Source: Zygnema cylindricum (taxonomy: Eukaryota > Streptophyta > Zygnematophyceae > Zygnematales > Zygnemataceae). Taken from it: a DNA stretch of 31,473 nucleotides. Numbering within the stretch: the stretch's first letter is position 1; each line of letters opens with the position of its first letter. Where the stretch lies: assembly GCA_037447655.1 (NCBI GenBank), contig JBBHKE010000422.1, forward strand, positions 226,700-258,172. The letters are read 5' to 3'. The position numbers were made by a program, and so were the translations under genes. Of the stretch, positions 1 to 10,186 are shown one piece after another. Below the pieces are notes generated by a model. The model did not search any database and was not told where the DNA came from. It saw nothing but the letters and a program-made list of their open reading frames with translations.

Positions 1-812
1 TTTCGGTCTTTTTTTTTATTCATCTTTTTTTTTGGTTCTAATTATCATATTCGTGTTATTTTTGTTCTATCTTTTTTTATCTTTTTTGTATTTTATTTAT
101 TTATTTTGTTTAATTAATTTATTTTTATGTCAAATTTATTCATTTATTATTTTGTTTATTTTTTGTCTTTTTTTATATTTTTATGATGAAGGTTTTCTTT
201 CTTTATTTATATTTACTTTCGAGTTGCTATATTTTAACACCCTTTTCCTTTTTTTTTCCGTTTTTTTTTTTTGTTTTTAAATTTTTCCATTTGTTTTTAA
301 TTGGTCTTTAATTTGTTTTTAATTTGAATTTAATCTGTTTTTTTTTTTTTTTTTCTATTTTTTTCCTATTTGTTCTTTATATTGTTTTTTTTTTTATATT
401 GTTTAGTTTTTTTTTGTCATGTTTTTTATTCATTTTATATATAAATATTTTATTATTATTATTTTTTTAATTTATTTTATTTTATTTTTATTCTATTTTT
501 TGTTTGTTTTTGTTATGTTTGCAGTTTCTTGTAGCTATCTTTTATTTTAGTTTTTCTTTGTTATTTATTATGCTTTTATTCAATTTTATTTATTTTTTTA
601 TCATTTTTTGTTCGATTTTTATAATTGTTTTTTTTTTTTTTCATTTCATTTGCTTTTTTTTATCATTATTATTTTTTTGCTATTTTTTCTCTGTTTTTCT
701 TTTTTCGTTGATGTTTTTTATTTTGTTTTCTGTTTTATTTTTCAGTCTGATTTGTGTTGTTTTTATTCTATGTTTTATTAGTTTTCTATTTTTTCTCGTT
801 TAGTTTTTTGTA

Positions 813-1213
813 TTCTTTTTTATTCTACTTTTCATTTGTTTCTAAACGTTTTATTCTAACATTTTTTCTTACTAATTTTTATTCAATTTCATTTTATTGA
901 TATTATGTTTTTGTTTCGTTTTTATTCCATTTTTAATCCCTGTTTTTGTTTCATGTTGCTGTTTTATTCTGTTTATATATACATTTTTTTTTATGCTGCG
1001 GTTTTATTCTCTATTCTTTTTTATTCTACTTTTCATTTGTTTCTAAACGTTTTATTCTAACATTTTTTCTTACTAATTTTTATTCAATTTCATTTTATTG
1101 ATATTTTGTTTTTGTTTCGTTTTTATTCCATTTTTAATCCCTGTTTTTGTTTCATGTTGAGGTTTTATTCTGTTTATATATACATTTTTTTTTATGCTGC
1201 GGTTTTATTCTGT
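813..1213. repeat. Two tandem copies of a ~201-bp T-rich segment
   Basis: The word TTTCTAAACGTTTTATTC recurs 201 bp apart (around 840 and 1041). The flanking sequence is nearly identical through the motif TTATGCTGCGGTTTTATTC, with only a few substitutions seen. This is a local, fairly recent tandem duplication within the T-rich spacer. Confidence 0.8.
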
Positions 1214-3198
1214 TTCTGTATAAAGGTCTTTTTTTTTTTATTCGGTTTGTATTTCTTTATTTTGTTTAACTTTATTTTTAATCATAATTTTTTTTGTTTT
1301 CATTTTACTTATGTCTTACTTTTGTTTTGTTTCTTACTATTTTTTATTCTAATTTTATTTCCTTTTGTTTTGGCTGTTTTTGTTGTCTTTTCTATGTTTT
1401 ATTATATGTTCTATGTTTTTCTGTTTTTTATTCTCCTTTAATTCCGTTTTTAGGGTTATATAATTCTATGTTTTTTTTTTTATGTTGTTAATTTGTTTTT
1501 GTCACGTTTTCATTTTTTTTTTTTGTATTGTATTTATTGCGTTTTTATCTGCTTTAATTTTGTTTTTGTTTTGTTTTTGTTACGCTTTTGTTTTATTTAA
1601 ATTCTATTATTTGTTGTTTCAATACATTTATTTTTTTTGTTTTATCTATTTTTTTATTTTATGCATGTTTGTGTGCATATATATATGTAATAAACACATA
1701 TATATGTAATAAATTTATATATATAGCATATATAATATATGTTTTTATATATGTATTTTATTTGAATATTTATTTATATATAAAATTTATGAATTTATCC
1801 ATATATTATATTAATTTTTATTCTCTTTTCGTTTTGTTTTAATTTTGTTTAACGTTTTTTACTATGTTTCTGTTTTATGTTTTTGTTTACCTTTTTTTTG
1901 TTTTTGTTTTAGGTTTATTATGTTTCTGCTTTATTTTCACACTTGAATCAAATTTTTTTTATTCTATGTTTATTCTTGTTTCCATTCTCTGTTTTTTCTC
2001 TTTTTATGTTCCATTTTTTCTGTGTTTTTAATCTTAAATTCCAATTATATTGTATTTTATTTCCATTTTCAATTTTATTATACTTTTATTCCATTTTGAT
2101 TCTTTTGATTCTTATTTCATTTATTTCTTTGAGATGTGTTTTGACATGATTTATTTTTATTAATGACTACTTTATCATTATCTTTATTTATTCTTTTTTC
2201 TAGTTTTGTTATATCTATTTCTGAAAGATTTTTTTTTTTATTTTTCTAATATTTTTGATCAGTTTTTATTTTCTTTGATTTTTTATACATATGTATTGAT
2301 ATAACGATGCTTCATACATATATATCACATTATACATAAATACATTGTATCTGAATGTGGATATATATTATTTTTATCATGTTTTGATTTGTTTTATTCG
2401 TTTTAATATCTTTTATTTTTTCTATGTCATATTTTATTTATTATTTTTGTTTGTTCTGTTTATTTTCTTTTTTCTGCATTTTATTCCATCTTATTTTATG
2501 GTGTTTATTGTGTGTATCCAGTTTTGAGTTTTTTGTTTTGTCTTTGTTTTTTATTTTTGAGTGCTTTATTATTTTTTCGATGACATCTGGTTTTATTTTA
2601 CGTGGAGCGTACCGGATCGGACGATTTGATTTTATTTTCGATTAAAGCGGTCTTTTCAGATTGAAATTTTTTTATCTGTTAATTCTATTATGATATGTTT
2701 TATGTTAAGTATATTCTTTGCTCAATATCTTTTGCATTTTTTTTTCATTTTTCGCGATGACTTGTATTTTATTCTGTTCGATGATCTGTTATGATTGAAG
2801 CTGTTTTAATCCGAATTATCGACTGTGTATTTTTGTTTCTCTTATTTTTATTCTTTATTTATTATTCGTTTTTGTTAATTTTTATTTTGTTTTCAATTGA
2901 GTTTTTCATTATATTCTAATTTACTCTTTTATTTTTTTTTGTTTTCCATTCCATTTTATTTTCCATTCAAGATTATTTCATTTCTCAGTATCTGTCTTTT
3001 TAATTCTCATCTGTTTCTTTATTCTATTTTATTGTATTTGTTTAGTTTTATCTTTTTTTTTATTCCTGTTTTTATTTTAATTCTTCTCTGATTTTATTAT
3101 ATTTTAATTTTAAGTTTGTTCTTTTTTTTATTATAATTTTATTTTATTTTATTTCCTCTTTTTTTTTCTTTTTTCATATTATAAAATTTAATTTACCT

Positions 3199-3199
<1 letters not shown>

Positions 3200-3232
<33 letters not shown>
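3200..3232. repeat. (TA)n microsatellite
   Basis: A run of alternating T and A with one C interruption. A (TA)n run occupies the corresponding position in the neighbouring tandem unit at 24237-24270. Confidence 0.9.
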
Positions 3233-3630
3233 GAATAAAGATTTAGGGTAAATATATAACATTTTATAATATGAAAAATATATATATTATTATATATATT
3301 TTTTTTCATTTTTTCTTACATGTTATTATCTTTTTTTGCATTGTTTTGTATTTGTTTTTATCTGCTTTAATTTTGTTTTTATTTCGTTTTTAATATGTTA
3401 TTATTCTGTATTATAATCTATCGTTATTTTGATTAATGTGTTTTTCTTTATTAATTACAATTTTTGTTTTTTTTTATTAATTACGATTTTGTTTTTTTTA
3501 TGTTTTTAATATATTTCTGTTCTCTTATTATATTTCTGTTTTAAATTTATTGTTTTTTTATTTTATTTTATATTTTACTATATTTTCATTCTAATTGTTC
3601 TGTTTATTTTTTGTTTTACAAGACAAAAAA

Positions 3631-3647
3631 TGCCCGTTACACGGGCA
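3631..3647 (-). other. Terminal hairpin of the Helitron-like insertion
   Basis: TGCCCGT and ACGGGCA form a perfect 7-bp stem with a 3-nt loop, 12 nt from the inferred end of the insertion. It is GC-rich inside a T-rich neighbourhood. The position suits a Helitron 3'-terminal hairpin. Confidence 0.55.
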
Positions 3648-3815
3648 AGGTTCGTGTTGTGTGTGTTTATGCTTGTATAGAGTTTATAGCCAGTGTAATG
3701 GTTTGAGCCCTAGTTGTCCAATTCGTACGGATTTGGATTTTTTTTCCGATTTTTACGTAGTATTCGCGACTTTTATACTTTTCGTAAAATTTGTTTAGTT
3801 TTCGCTGTACGAACA

Positions 3816-4320
3816 TGTACGAAAACGTAGGGAAAGCGTAATCATAAAAAATCCTTAAAAATTCTTAAAATGTACGGAAAATTAACAGAAATGTACGGCA
3901 ATATACGGAAAGTGTACCTTACAAATCCTAATGATACGGCAAATCTTTGGCAGCCGTACTCAAATATAAAGGAATGTACGACAATGTACCCTAGAAACCT
4001 TAAAACCCCCTCTTTAATAATCCTAATATGTACAAAAATGTACGACCACTGTACGTAACTGTACAGAAAGTGTAGCGCAGCTGTACTGAGATATACGGGA
4101 ATGTAAGGGAATGTATCCTACAAACCCTATAATACATAACCCTAAAAGGTACGGAAACTACGGACGATGTACGTACATGTATGAAAAGTGTGGGGCAGTT
4201 ATACTCAAACATACGGAATGTAAGGAAATGTACTCTAAAGCCCTAAAAATCCCTAAAAGGTGCGAAAATGTATGGACATTGTCAGGAAATGTACGGAAAT
4301 GTACTGCTACATAGCCAGAT
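3816..4320. repeat. Degenerate GTACG-rich tandem repeat (~115-130 bp period)
   Basis: The words TGTACGGAAA, GTACGAC and GTACTCAAA recur throughout. Marker phrases of the type GTA(C/T)CCTA(C/G)AAACC appear near 3916, 3982, 4113 and 4227. The GTACT(C/G)A-ATA phrase appears near 3956, 4083 and 4201. This suggests three to four diverged copies. The 3' copies contain CCCTAAAA words, similar to the plant telomeric heptamer but interspersed rather than tandem. Frames on both strands are repeat artefacts. Confidence 0.65.
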
Positions 4321-4997
4321 ACGCATTTTATAACATTTTTTTCATCGTTAAATGCGTATCGTGCGTAGCATTCACGCGTTTGTTTCGTGCGTATTATGAG
4401 CACGGGACATCTATGGTTTGAGCTTGTCGCAATCTGCACGCTATGCGCCACTTTTGGCGGACCACGCTTACTTTTAACCATAGAGGTACCAAGCGTTTTA
4501 AACGCACGAATGAGACGTCGAAAAAATAATGATATATGCGCACGGAACAAATGCAAAAAAAAATAAAATGCGTTGACCGACTTTAACTTCATAATAAAAT
4601 ATAAAATACAAAACATTTAATCCAAAGTACTACTACAACTTAGGGTATGTGCTCATGTATAAACGTACTAGGTTTTTTATTATATCTTTCGTGAAAGATT
4701 TTCTCGCGGCTTCCGCGGCGTCCGTTGGCCTTGCATCGCATATTTTTAGATAGTGTAATGTACGAAATGTGTCAAATGGTTCTAAAACTGCCCATTATTT
4801 CACAAAGACGTACAGAATAAGTGTCAGACTGTCAGGTAATGGTGGCGTGGACAGGGAAAATTGAGTGCGTCGCACGGAAAATCGTACTCAGATATTGGTA
4901 CTGTTTAAATTGCGTTAGTTACTAATTTTAATGCTTTTAAATATTGTAGAGTACAAAATGTCAGTCTGTACTAAAGCTTGTAATTATTTTGTACAAA
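4321..4997. other. Non-coding interior of the Helitron-like insertion
   Basis: Balanced composition compared with the T-rich surroundings. A 152-codon frame on the - strand (4158-4616) overlaps the GTACG repeats and has no recognisable domain, so I do not call it. A segment at about 4862-4892 (TTGAGTGCGTCGCACGG and following) recurs at about 5080-5113, showing internal duplication. Nothing else is recognised. Confidence 0.5.
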
Positions 4998-5072
4998 ATA
5001 AGTGTCAGATGAGGGCGTCGACATAAGTGTCAGATGAGGGCGTCGACATAAGTGTCACATGAGGGCGTCGAC
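4998..5072. repeat. Three tandem copies of a 25-bp unit
   Basis: The unit ATAAGTGTCAGATGAGGG plus CGTCGAC is repeated at 4998, 5023 and 5048. Only one substitution (GTCAGAT to GTCACAT in the third copy) is visible. Related sequence with AAGTGTCAGACTGTCAGG lies at about 4818-4837. Confidence 0.95.
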
Positions 5073-5450
5073 AGTGGAAATTGAGTGCGTTGCACGGAAA
5101 ATCGTACGCAGATTTTATTCCAAGTCATAAAGACAAAAGAAAATAGCGCCAACCTGTTTTCACATATTCAGGCGTCGAAAATGTGAACACAGACTTTCAC
5201 GCTACCCTTAAAACATACGAATGTATATCAGTTTCTTAACTTTAATAGCGATTCACGGTGTACTTTCAACTTTTTTTGATACTTCAGTACGTTTTGTCCG
5301 TACTTATTTCCGTACACGAAAAGTATACGAATTTAACGAAATTTCAAAATCTTAAAAAATTAACACATTTTCGTAAAAAAGTGAAAATCCGTACGTGTGG
5401 TACCTCTATGCTTTTAACGACGCTTTTTTAGGGGCCGGTACGGCCGGTAG
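5073..5450. other. Non-coding stretch between the 25-bp and 49-bp repeats
   Basis: Contains the second copy of the TTGAGTGCGT segment and scattered GTACG and CGTA words like those further left. No gene, RNA or terminal structure is seen. Confidence 0.5.
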
Positions 5451-5480
5451 ATTGTACTGGGGACTGTTGGCAACTTTAGA

Positions 5481-5608
5481 TTGTGCCAGCGGTACGGCGG
5501 TCTGTACCGCGCCACACGGCAACGGTACATTGTGCCAACGGTACGGCGGTCGGTACCGCGACGCACGGCAACGCTACATTGTGCCAGCCGAACGGCGGTT
5601 CTTACCGC
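5481..5608. repeat. 49-bp GC-rich tandem repeat, left part
   Basis: Units start with TTGTGCCA at 5481, 5530 and 5579, a 49-bp spacing. They carry the core CGGTACGGCGGTCTGTACCG, which is partly palindromic (CGGTAC/GTACCG). The array is cut by the copia insertion at 5609 and resumes at 10576. With the copia and one 5-bp duplicate removed, the next TTGTGCCA (10600) falls exactly 49 bp after 5579, so the array was continuous before insertion. Confidence 0.9.
5604..5608. repeat. Target-site duplication ACCGC of copia 1 (partner 10576-10580)
   Basis: ACCGC directly abuts both outer LTR ends (5604-5608 and 10576-10580). Five base pairs is the usual Ty1/copia duplication, and it restores the 49-bp repeat phase when one copy is removed. 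Confidence 0.93.
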
Positions 5609-6013
5609 TATTACGGGTGAAGTCATGATGAGAAATAGAGTGGAAGGAGAAGGGACAGAAAAGTTCTGTTTGTATATTAAAAAATTGTAAGTAAAACAAG
5701 GAAAAGAGTTAAGCTAAATAGTGAAAAGATCTCGAGAGTGACCTCTCGAGAACCAACGGTACTTTCCTAACCTGAAGAGACACTTGACCTTTCGGCCAAG
5801 AGTCATGGTCAAGATTTATAAAGAGATCTTGACTAGAATCAGATCACGTAAGAAAACAAAGACTGCACGTAACATAGAGAGACTGAAATACTGGAATCCT
5901 AGATTCTAATACAGACAGCTGAATTCTGAATATCGAAATACTAAAAACGTAATTCTCAATTTCGATATTCGAAAACAAATAATTAACTTCAATCAAAGAC
6001 TGTATTTCTAACA
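5609..6013 (-). repeat. Copia 1 3' LTR (405 bp)
   Basis: Near-identical to 10169-10575. On the - strand it runs TGTTAGAAATACAG to CCCGTAATA. It contains a 9-bp inverted repeat around TGAC (5730-5751, centred on CTCGAG) and a 12-bp perfect inverted repeat GAATATCGAAAT/ATTTCGATATTC (5928-5939 and 5959-5970, 19-nt loop). A TATA-like TTTATAAA lies at 5815-5822. Confidence 0.95.
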
Positions 6014-6025
6014 CCCCCTCTCTTT
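6014..6025 (-). other. Copia 1 polypurine tract
   Basis: AAAGAGAGGGGG on the - strand lies between the Gag-Pol stop codon (6027-6029) and the TG start of the 3' LTR. This is where plus-strand DNA priming occurs in LTR retroelements. Confidence 0.9.
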
Positions 6026-6026
6026 G

Positions 6027-7253
6027 TTAGAAGTTAAGACCGGCAGAGGCTCGATGCAGTTCGAACTGAGGTCGATGAAGAGGCTTGGTGAGGAAGTCCG
6101 CCAGTTGGAGGGACGTCTTGCAGTATTGGAAGGTAAGGGTTCCAGCCGCGATAGTTTCCCTGGTGAAGTGAAACTGAATGTCGATGTGCTTTGTTCGTCG
6201 GTGGTGAACCGGGTTGCTCATGAGAGCGAGAGCGCCTTGGGAGTCACAGAATATTGGGGTTGGAGAAGTTTGAGGAAATTGGAGATTAGAAAGGAGGGAT
6301 CGAAGCCAGATGGCTTCCTTGGCTGCGTGTGTTGCGGCCATGTATTCCGCCTCTGTGGAGGACAGAGCCACTGTGGGCTGTTTTTTGGAGGCCCATGAGA
6401 CTAGAGCTCTTCCAAGAGAGAAGCAGACACCGGAAGTGGAGCGTCGGGTGGCTAGGTCTCCCCCCCAGTCCGCATCGCAAAAGCCAATGAGGGAAGGAGA
6501 GGCGGCACCGGAGAAGGTAAGGCGGAGTGACTTGGTGCCTTGTAGATAGCGGAGGACCCGCTTCGCCGCAAGGAGGTGCTCAAGAGAGGGGTTAGAAACA
6601 AACTGGCTGAGCTGTCCGACTGCAATTGCAATGTCTCGCCTAGTGCCATTCATTGCATACATGAGACTGCCGACCATGGATCTATAGAGGTCATGAATAT
6701 CCCCGTGGACAGGCCCACCGGAGTTTGAAATGAGTTTGGTGTTGGCATCTAGAGGAGTGGAGACTGGAGTGCAGTTAGACATGGAGAATCTTTCTAGGAC
6801 CTCAGATATATATTTTTCTTGAGAAAGGTGAAGGACTTTTGCTGGGCGGTCACGGGTGACTAAAATTCCCAGACAGTACTCTAATTCCCCCAGATCTGTC
6901 ATGGCAAAATGAGAACCTAGCATGGTTTTGACCTGGAGAATGATAGAGAGGGAAGGACTGGAGAGAACGAGATCATCGACGTAAATGATGATAATGACAA
7001 GGGAGTCGTTTTTACCTTTGAAGAAGATGCCAAAGTCTGCTGCAAGCTTGAAGAATCCTTCACGGAGGAGAATTGCTTCAAGGTGTTGACTCCACACGCG
7101 GGGAGCTTGCTTCAAGCCATAAAGGGATTTTAGCAGGCGGCAGACGAGATGTTCTGTGCCCGGGGAAATATATCCTTCGGGCTGGCGAATGAAGATTTCT
7201 TCCTTGAGGGCGCCATAGAGGAAGGCGGTCTGGACATCCATCTGATGGACATG
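6027..7253 (-). pseudogene. Copia 1 reverse transcriptase core and RNase H
   Basis: In frame with the upstream pol after the amber codon, and open for about 408 codons. Counting from the Met at 7241, it shows MDVQTAFLYG, GLKQAPRVW, the RT catalytic motif YVDD (residues 87-90; 6972-6983), GTPLDA-like and RYLQGT linker motifs. RNase H follows with CDADWGGD, SSTEAEYMAATHAAKEA, FCDSQGALAL and RRTKHIDIQFHF. It ends SAGLNF then TAA. The family copies genomic RNA into cDNA inside the particle. Apart from the upstream stop I see no lesion here, so this domain could have been functional recently. Confidence 0.93.
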
Positions 7254-9600
7254 CTAGTCTTGGGAGGCTGCGATGGAGAGGAGAATGCGAATGGAGGCGA
7301 ATTTCGCAACAGGGGCGTACGTCTCTGTGAAGTCAAGCCCTTCTTTTTGGAGGAAGCCCTTTGCCACGAATCTTGCCTTAAATCGGTCTAGGGTGCCATC
7401 AGATTTTGTTTTTACCCTAAAGACCCATTTAGAGCCGATAACTTTTCGGCCATGAGGAAGGGGTGTGAGCTCCCAAGTGCCATTTTTTTGAAGGGAGGCA
7501 AATTCGGCATCCGTAGCCATTTTCCAGTCCGCGGCATTAGGGCCGGCCATGGCAGCAGCGAAGGAGGCAGGTACGTCGAAAGTGGCGATGTTAGCAACGC
7601 CATGGGCTGCGAGCCGGGCTGCGATTCGAGCACTCTTCCGGGGAACAAGGGGCTGAATGGGCAGGGAGGCCTCCAGAGGTGCACGCGGAATGATGTAGGG
7701 AGGTGCATCCGGACGAATGGGAGAGAGAGAGAAGGGATCAGAGAGTGTCCTTTGGAGAGGGAAGAAATTTGAGGAGAGGGAAGGTGTAGAGGTGGTTCTG
7801 GCAAGAGCAGAGGAGGGGGGGGTAAGATTGGAGGCACGGATAGGAGGAATAGAGAGATTTACGGTGGAAATGACGGAAACAGGAGATGTTGGTTGAGGGG
7901 TGATGGGGGCGAGTGGGGAAGAGGGAAGGGTTGAAGGGTAAAGGAGTTTGTTTAGGGAGGGAGTTTCATCAAAGGTGACATCGCGGCTAAGTTTGACCTG
8001 GCGTTCTTGAACTAGCCAGATTCGGTATGCCTTGGATTCGGTCGAATAACCGACCAAATATCCAAGTTTAGCGCGGCTACTCCACTTCCCGGTTGGCGTA
8101 AGGTCCTTTATCCAAGCGATGCTGCCGAATATTCGGAGATGGTCAACATTCGGCTTGTTTCCCGTCCATGCTTCGTGAGGTGTGAGGTTCGGTAGGCTTG
8201 AGGTTGGGCAGAGATTGCGGAGATAGTTGGCGGTTGTAACCGATTCTCCCCAAAAAATGGTTGGGAGGCCGGCGAAGTGTAACATGGAATGCGCCATGTT
8301 GATAACGGTACGGTTGTACCGTTCCGCGACGCCGTTTTGTTGCGGTGTATGTGCAGTTGTCGTTTGGTGGATGATGCCATGAACTGCGAGAAACGAGGCG
8401 AATTCGGTGGAGCAGAATTCGCCTCCGTTATCCGTCCGTAAAACTTTTATCCGGGAGTTGTGAAAATTTTCAACTTTTGCTTTGAATAATTGGAATGTAG
8501 CAAAAGTATCAGATTTCTGGCGAATTAGGTATATGTGGCAGTAACGGGTTGCGTCGTCAATGAAAGTAATGAAGTATTGTGAGCCGTTGTGACTGGAAAC
8601 AGACATCGGTCCACATAGATCAGAGTGGATTAATTCAAGCGGTCCGTTTGATCTGAACGTGCTTGAAGGAAACGACGGGCGAGGAAATTTTCCCTCGACG
8701 CAACCAGAACAAAACGGGAGTTTTTGGTTGAGTAAAGGTTCCAGTCCTGTTACGAGACCTTTTGTTAGCTCATGGAGGCTGGAGCCGGATAAGTGGCCAT
8801 ATCGCAGGTGCCACTTGGAGAAGGTGGTATTAGAAGTGGTGATGGCCACATTGGCCAATCCGATGGGAAAAAAGGACGACAGGATGTAGATGTTGCCCTT
8901 TTTGACGCCAAATCCGACCGTCGTTTTTGTTGGAGATAAAAAGTTGACGCGATCAGAGGAAAAGACGGCCGTCGCTCCTTGCTTCAAGGCCGCGCCGACT
9001 GAAAACAAATTTTTTCGTAGTTCAGGTACAAAAAGGACGTTGGAGAGAATGATTTTATTCCGTGATTGGAGTTGCGAGGATTGATGGTACGGCCAATGTG
9101 AGTGGCCGTCAGAGTACTGTTGTTGCCAAGTACGATTGGCATCGGTGGGCAGAGTGGAGACAAGTGAGAGATTCGTGGGTGGCGACAGCCTAGCAACTTC
9201 CACCGTTGGATGGAGGGTGGGGGAGTGGACAGATGGAGACGAAGGGTAAGTTGGAATGTATCCAGGGTTTTGCGGAATGGAGGGATTCGCCAGGTGAGTG
9301 TGTCCGTACGGATAGGGATAGGATGGTACGAAAGGATTGGTCGGCGAGAATTCCGTATTTCCAAGGGAATAGAGACTTTCCGCCGATGAGGCCTGACCGT
9401 GGTATGATCCACGTCCTCCAGAATAACCTCGTCCACCCGTACGACCGGATCCGCCTTGTTGGTCATGTTTTTGTTTTAGTGCTGGACACACATCAATGAT
9501 ATGGTCCAACGCTCGACAGTAGCGACAAGCGGTGGAGGAAGATTTTGGTGGCCTTGGATTGGGTAAAAAGGTGGCCAGAGCGACTCTGAGTTGATGTGAA
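7254..9600 (-). pseudogene. Copia 1 zinc knuckle, damaged protease, integrase and RT N-terminus
   Basis: The longest uninterrupted frame (from 9509) encodes 751 residues. The CCHC knuckle CRYCRALDHIIDVC (CX2CX4HX4C) straddles its start near 9530. The protease is lost in this frame: the catalytic Asp-Ser/Thr-Gly cannot be read in any frame, and the flap region (PPMPIVLGNN) lies in another frame between about 9200 and 9075. The integrase looks complete: zinc motif H234, H239, C267, C270 and catalytic D297, D360, E396, an exact D-35-E spacing (residues counted from 9509). A Ser/Pro-rich linker follows, then the RT N-terminus (KWVFRVKTKSDGTLDRFKARFVAKGF). The frame ends at the amber 7254-7256. 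Confidence 0.93.
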
Positions 9601-10186
9601 ACGACTGTTTCATCTCCTCGTGTACAAGCCGAGCTGTTAACGTTGGAATAGTCAAGGCAATCGGAGAGTTGTAAAGGGAGGAAATGAGAGAGGAATAGTG
9701 ATCCGGTAATCCTCCCAAGATTGCCGAAATGAGATCCTCGTCAGAGATCGGTGATTTGATACTCTTGAGTTGTCCAGCGAGCGACTTGAGATGCTGGACA
9801 TAAGTTTGAATGGAATCAGTAGGCAGCTTCCGATAAGTGTTGAGCTGTCGCTTGAGGAAGAGTTTGTTCGACCAAGACTGATTTTCATATGCGGAAGTCA
9901 ATAATGACCACGCATCGTGAGCAGAGGGTGCGTCGCAAATAAAGTCAATCTGAGAGGGCTCAAGAGCCAGTACAAGCCTGGAGTGAGCTTCGTCATTTTT
10001 AGCGAGCCAGATTGTCTTAGCAGCAGCGTCAGTTGGTTCATGTTCACTACCGCTAATGATTGACCAAAGTTTTTCACGACGGAAAAGATGCTAAATTTGA
10101 TACTTCCAACTGTAAAAATCTGTCCCATTAAATTTGGCAACGGAATTGGCGTTGCCGGGCCCATAACCTATTACGGGTGAAGTCAT
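9600..10186 (-). pseudogene. Copia 1 Gag (capsid-like) portion
   Basis: Corresponds to the N-terminal Gag of the 912-residue frame at 19072-21810, with motifs such as AKFNGTDFY, WSNKLFLKRQL, DSIQTYVQHLK and SDEDLISAILGGLPDHY. These are typical of the copia Gag family (gag-polypeptide of LTR copia-type), which builds the cytoplasmic virus-like particle. It reads from the LTR-located ATG. It is interrupted by the amber at 10091-10093 and leaves frame through a 1-nt deletion near 9600. The zinc knuckle follows in the next frame. Confidence 0.88.
10157..10168 (-). other. Copia 1 primer-binding site, half-tRNA(iMet) type
   Basis: GGTTATGGGCCC on the - strand directly follows the 5' LTR. It complements GGGCCCAUAACC, the anticodon arm of eukaryotic initiator tRNA-Met including the CAU anticodon, and not the tRNA 3' end (TGGTATCAGAGC type). 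This is the arrangement known for Drosophila copia and yeast Ty5, where a cleaved 5' half of the tRNA primes. Here the site also lies within translated codons. Confidence 0.85.

Larger units (their letters stand above)
1..3618. repeat. T-rich, strand-asymmetric spacer (tandem-unit segment)
   Basis: About 3.6 kb in which the + strand is dominated by T, with recurring words such as TTTTATTCTGTTTTT and TTTTATTCTATTTTT. Every open frame here is a Phe/Leu/Tyr/Ile-rich by-product of T-runs, so I call no gene. Short A/T microsatellites lie near 1675-1790 and 3200-3232. A small less-skewed island at about 2590-2830 has no recognisable feature. The last ~600 bp (about 3020-3618) match 24050-24554 closely, which places this block as the left part of a ~5.2-kb tandem unit interrupted at 3619. 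Confidence 0.85.
6027..10186 (-). pseudogene. Copia 1 Gag-Pol, whole broken gene
   Basis: One ancestral Gag-Pol polyprotein frame. The start ATG (10184-10186) lies inside the 5' LTR, six codons before its end; translation then crosses the primer site (codons for GYGP). It ends at a TAA 13 nt before the 3' LTR. Visible lesions: an amber at 10091-10093, where the sister element has a Glu codon, so only 31 codons are translated. A 1-nt loss lies near 9600. Compensating indels of about 9075 and 9200 disturb the protease. A second amber sits at 7254-7256, where the sister has Trp, at the start of the RT core. Otherwise the frame is open and matches the elements at 13944-21810. Confidence 0.93.

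Noticed and set aside
32-3091. Many open frames of 60-111 codons rich in Phe, Leu, Tyr and Ile, resembling membrane proteins
   Set aside because: They arise wherever the + strand is T-dominated, occur in overlapping frames, and have no domain, start context or conserved spacing.
4220-4260. Interstitial telomere repeat (CCCTAAA)
   Set aside because: The words are isolated and separated by other bases; there is no tandem run.
4158-4616. 152-codon minus-strand frame
   Set aside because: It overlaps the GTACG tandem repeat, shows no recognisable family and has no support from composition or neighbours.
4998-5072. CRISPR array
   Set aside because: The 25-bp copies are directly adjacent with no spacers, and the context is eukaryotic.
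6024-6549. Plus-strand frames opposite the copia 1 pol (and similar ones at 15027-15542 and 20588-20964)
   Set aside because: They are antisense shadows of conserved minus-strand Pol and Gag codons.
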